Positions 62,631 to 64,000 of a stretch of 64,000 nt of DNA are shown piece by piece; position 1 is the first letter of the stretch, and each line of letters opens with the position of its first letter. The DNA comes from Thalassomonas sp. RHCl1 (lineage in GTDB: Bacteria > Pseudomonadota > Gammaproteobacteria > Enterobacterales > Alteromonadaceae): contig NZ_CANDNZ010000002.1 of assembly GCF_947387555.1 (NCBI RefSeq), positions 868,001 through 932,000 of the forward strand, written 5' to 3'. Made by a program: the position numbers and the translations under genes. The notes beneath the pieces are model-generated. The model saw only the letters and a program-made list of their open reading frames with translations. It searched no databases and was not told the DNA's origin.

Positions 62631-64000
62631 ATGAAACCCTACCAAAGAAGAATACTGTTACCGTTTTTATTAATCAGCCAGCAGGCTCTGGCAGCCGATG
62701 TCTGCGAAATCGATAAAAGCACACTGGAAAGCAATTTATCCAAAGTTGAAGCCACGGTAGATACCCTGGCAGAAACCGAATTGCCGTCGGCAACCAAACT
62801 CTCGATGCTGGCAGAGCTTACCCCTAAGCTCACGGCTTTTGTTGATGTCCTGGGCAAGATAGGCACAGTGGCCGGCCTGGGCATAGGGGTTTATGAAATT
62901 GCCGACGGCGCCAAAAGCCATAACTCGTCGGAAATTATTGACGGCAGCCTGAACATTGCCAGTGTGGTGGCGCCGGAAATTGTCTCAACCATAGTCGGAG
63001 AGCTGGCCGGTGAAGCCATCGGCGGTATTGCCGGAGGTGCGGCGGCCTTTGTCGTCATTGAAGGCATGGACATCTACAACGGCGTAAAAGTAGAAAAAGT
63101 GATTTCCAGCATAAAACACCAAAATGCCAAACTCAGCGAAGTCTACGGCGCCAATGTCACCGCCCTTGAACAAGGCTTGAGCGAAACCCGCCGGGTGATT
63201 GCCGGTGATTCGGATGAATTATATAAGATCACGACAGAAAATTTCGGCCGGGTTGCCGTAGAGTTAACCAAACGTTCTATCGACACCCTGGGCAATACCT
63301 TTTATTTAAGGGAAATGGGTAAAAAAGCCCTGAAATTATCGCAGGAAAATCACGATAAAAACGTGTTAACTTATAGCGAAGGCGGCGATAGCTTAGATAA
63401 AGACATCATAATGCAACGCCTTGAGGGCATGAACTTTAACCTCAAATTTTGGTACAGTATCGAGAAAGAGCAAATAGGCGGCGAAGGCAACGGCCGCCCC
63501 GTCAACACCAACGGTATTTGGAATGATTACTTTATCAGCAACAACTACTATTGGGGCCTGAGCCAGGCAACCCCGGATATGACCACCAACGAGCTGGAAG
63601 TTCGCCTGCTCACGCCGACTCTTTTTTCTAAAGGTGTGCAGAGCCATTTTATTCCGCTGGACAAATGGTCTAAAGCCACACTTGAGCCCGTAGTCACCCG
63701 CCTTGTCGATAGCGCTTTTGACGATAAACAGGCATTGGCAAAAGACTATCACGCGGTATTGCAGCAGGTGCTCAATAACTATCCCAAACTTCAAGCGCAA
63801 ATGCTGGAAAGTTATAACCAAACCATCACCCAGCGGTATTCCTGGCTGAAATTCGGCCAGCAGCTGATGGCACATTTGGATTACAGCGATGAAAAAACCA
63901 TAGATGCGCTGATTTGGACCTTCAGGATATTAAACCCGCTGGCAGCCTCTTTTGCCGAAGGTGCGCTGGATAAAAAATTAATCGAATCCGTCAATGTCAG
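62631..64000 (+). CDS. Secreted protein with glycine-zipper hydrophobic segment (3' end outside window)
   Basis: From the ATG at 62631 (AAGGA 6 bases before) the frame is open to the right edge: 456 codons so far. A signal peptide ends near QQALAADV. After an amphipathic helical region, residues about 75-150 form a Gly/Ala-rich hydrophobic segment (IVGELAGEAIGGIAGGAAAF). Long amphipathic helices and a more mixed C-terminal region follow. A buried glycine-zipper hairpin flanked by helices is typical of alpha-helical pore-forming toxins, but no named family is recognised. It is divergent from the FG-GAP protein gene and shares its control region. Confidence 0.68.
   Translation, partial: MKPYQRRILLPFLLISQQALAADVCEIDKSTLESNLSKVEATVDTLAETELPSATKLSMLAELTPKLTAFVDVLGKIGTVAGLGIGVYEIADGAKSHNSSEIIDGSLNIASVVAPEIVSTIVGELAGEAIGGIAGGAAAFVVIEGMDIYNGVKVEKVISSIKHQNAKLSEVYGANVTALEQGLSETRRVIAGDSDELYKITTENFGRVAVELTKRSIDTLGNTFYLREMGKKALKLSQENHDKNVLTYSEGGDSLDKDIIMQRLEGMNFNLKFWYSIEKEQIGGEGNGRPVNTNGIWNDYFISNNYYWGLSQATPDMTTNELEVRLLTPTLFSKGVQSHFIPLDKWSKATLEPVVTRLVDSAFDDKQALAKDYHAVLQQVLNNYPKLQAQMLESYNQTITQRYSWLKFGQQLMAHLDYSDEKTIDALIWTFRILNPLAASFAEGALDKKLIESVNV

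Noticed and set aside
62639-63875. Several minus-strand frames near the right edge
   Set aside because: All are antisense to the plus-strand gene starting at 62631, which has a ribosome site and signal peptide and stays open to the window end.

Overview
The window looks like the chromosome of a marine gammaproteobacterium of the Alteromonadales, close to Thalassomonas or Colwellia. This is inferred from protein resemblance and gene order (divergent bioA/bioBFCD; ydjA-DoxX-sppA-ansA; asnS); no rRNA or tRNA gene is present to test it. I see no insertion sequence, CRISPR array or tRNA.

Layout. 1-2330: a haem-motif outer-membrane barrel (cut by the window edge) and a lipoprotein with two cytochrome P460-like domains. 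2600-4047: a tandem pair of orphan solute-binding-like proteins. 4094-9357: the biotin pathway with a divergent control region. 9381-21347: mostly housekeeping (asnS, chemoreceptor, ydjA, DoxX, sppA, ansA), with two more orphan solute-binding proteins and a frameshifted YadA-head protein. 21680-24816: an RstAB-like two-component system whose operon starts with a ClpP/COG3904-like lipoprotein. 24976-26353: a VOC protein divergent from a LysR regulator. 26597-32623: a RADAR anti-phage operon (rdrA ATPase, rdrB deaminase, membrane protein). 32893-39685: a divergent c-di-GMP pair, GGDEF-EAL against HD-GYP; the HD-GYP protein carries a solute-binding domain that appears nested in its Cache sensor. 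40163-46837: small accessory genes, including a candidate lipase with a downstream partner and a lysozyme-like candidate effector.

46923-64000 looks like a secreted-effector island. It holds a frameshifted secreted protein with a lectin-like tail, a membrane-anchored AraC regulator, a second RstAB-like system paralogous to the first, two secreted PI-PLC-like proteins with Vps62-like C-termini, a lipoprotein, a 1476-residue FG-GAP-repeat protein and the start of a secreted protein with a glycine-zipper segment.

The most notable regulatory signal is a (T/G)ACAAA motif repeated every 10 bp. It forms arrays upstream of the first PI-PLC gene (52533-52568) and the FG-GAP gene (62321-62390). An exact 14-base stretch of the first array recurs upstream of the lipoprotein-RstAB operon (24885-24898). 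In all three places the motif reads toward the gene it would control, suggesting one OmpR-family regulon linking both two-component systems to the secreted proteins. This is a sequence-based inference.
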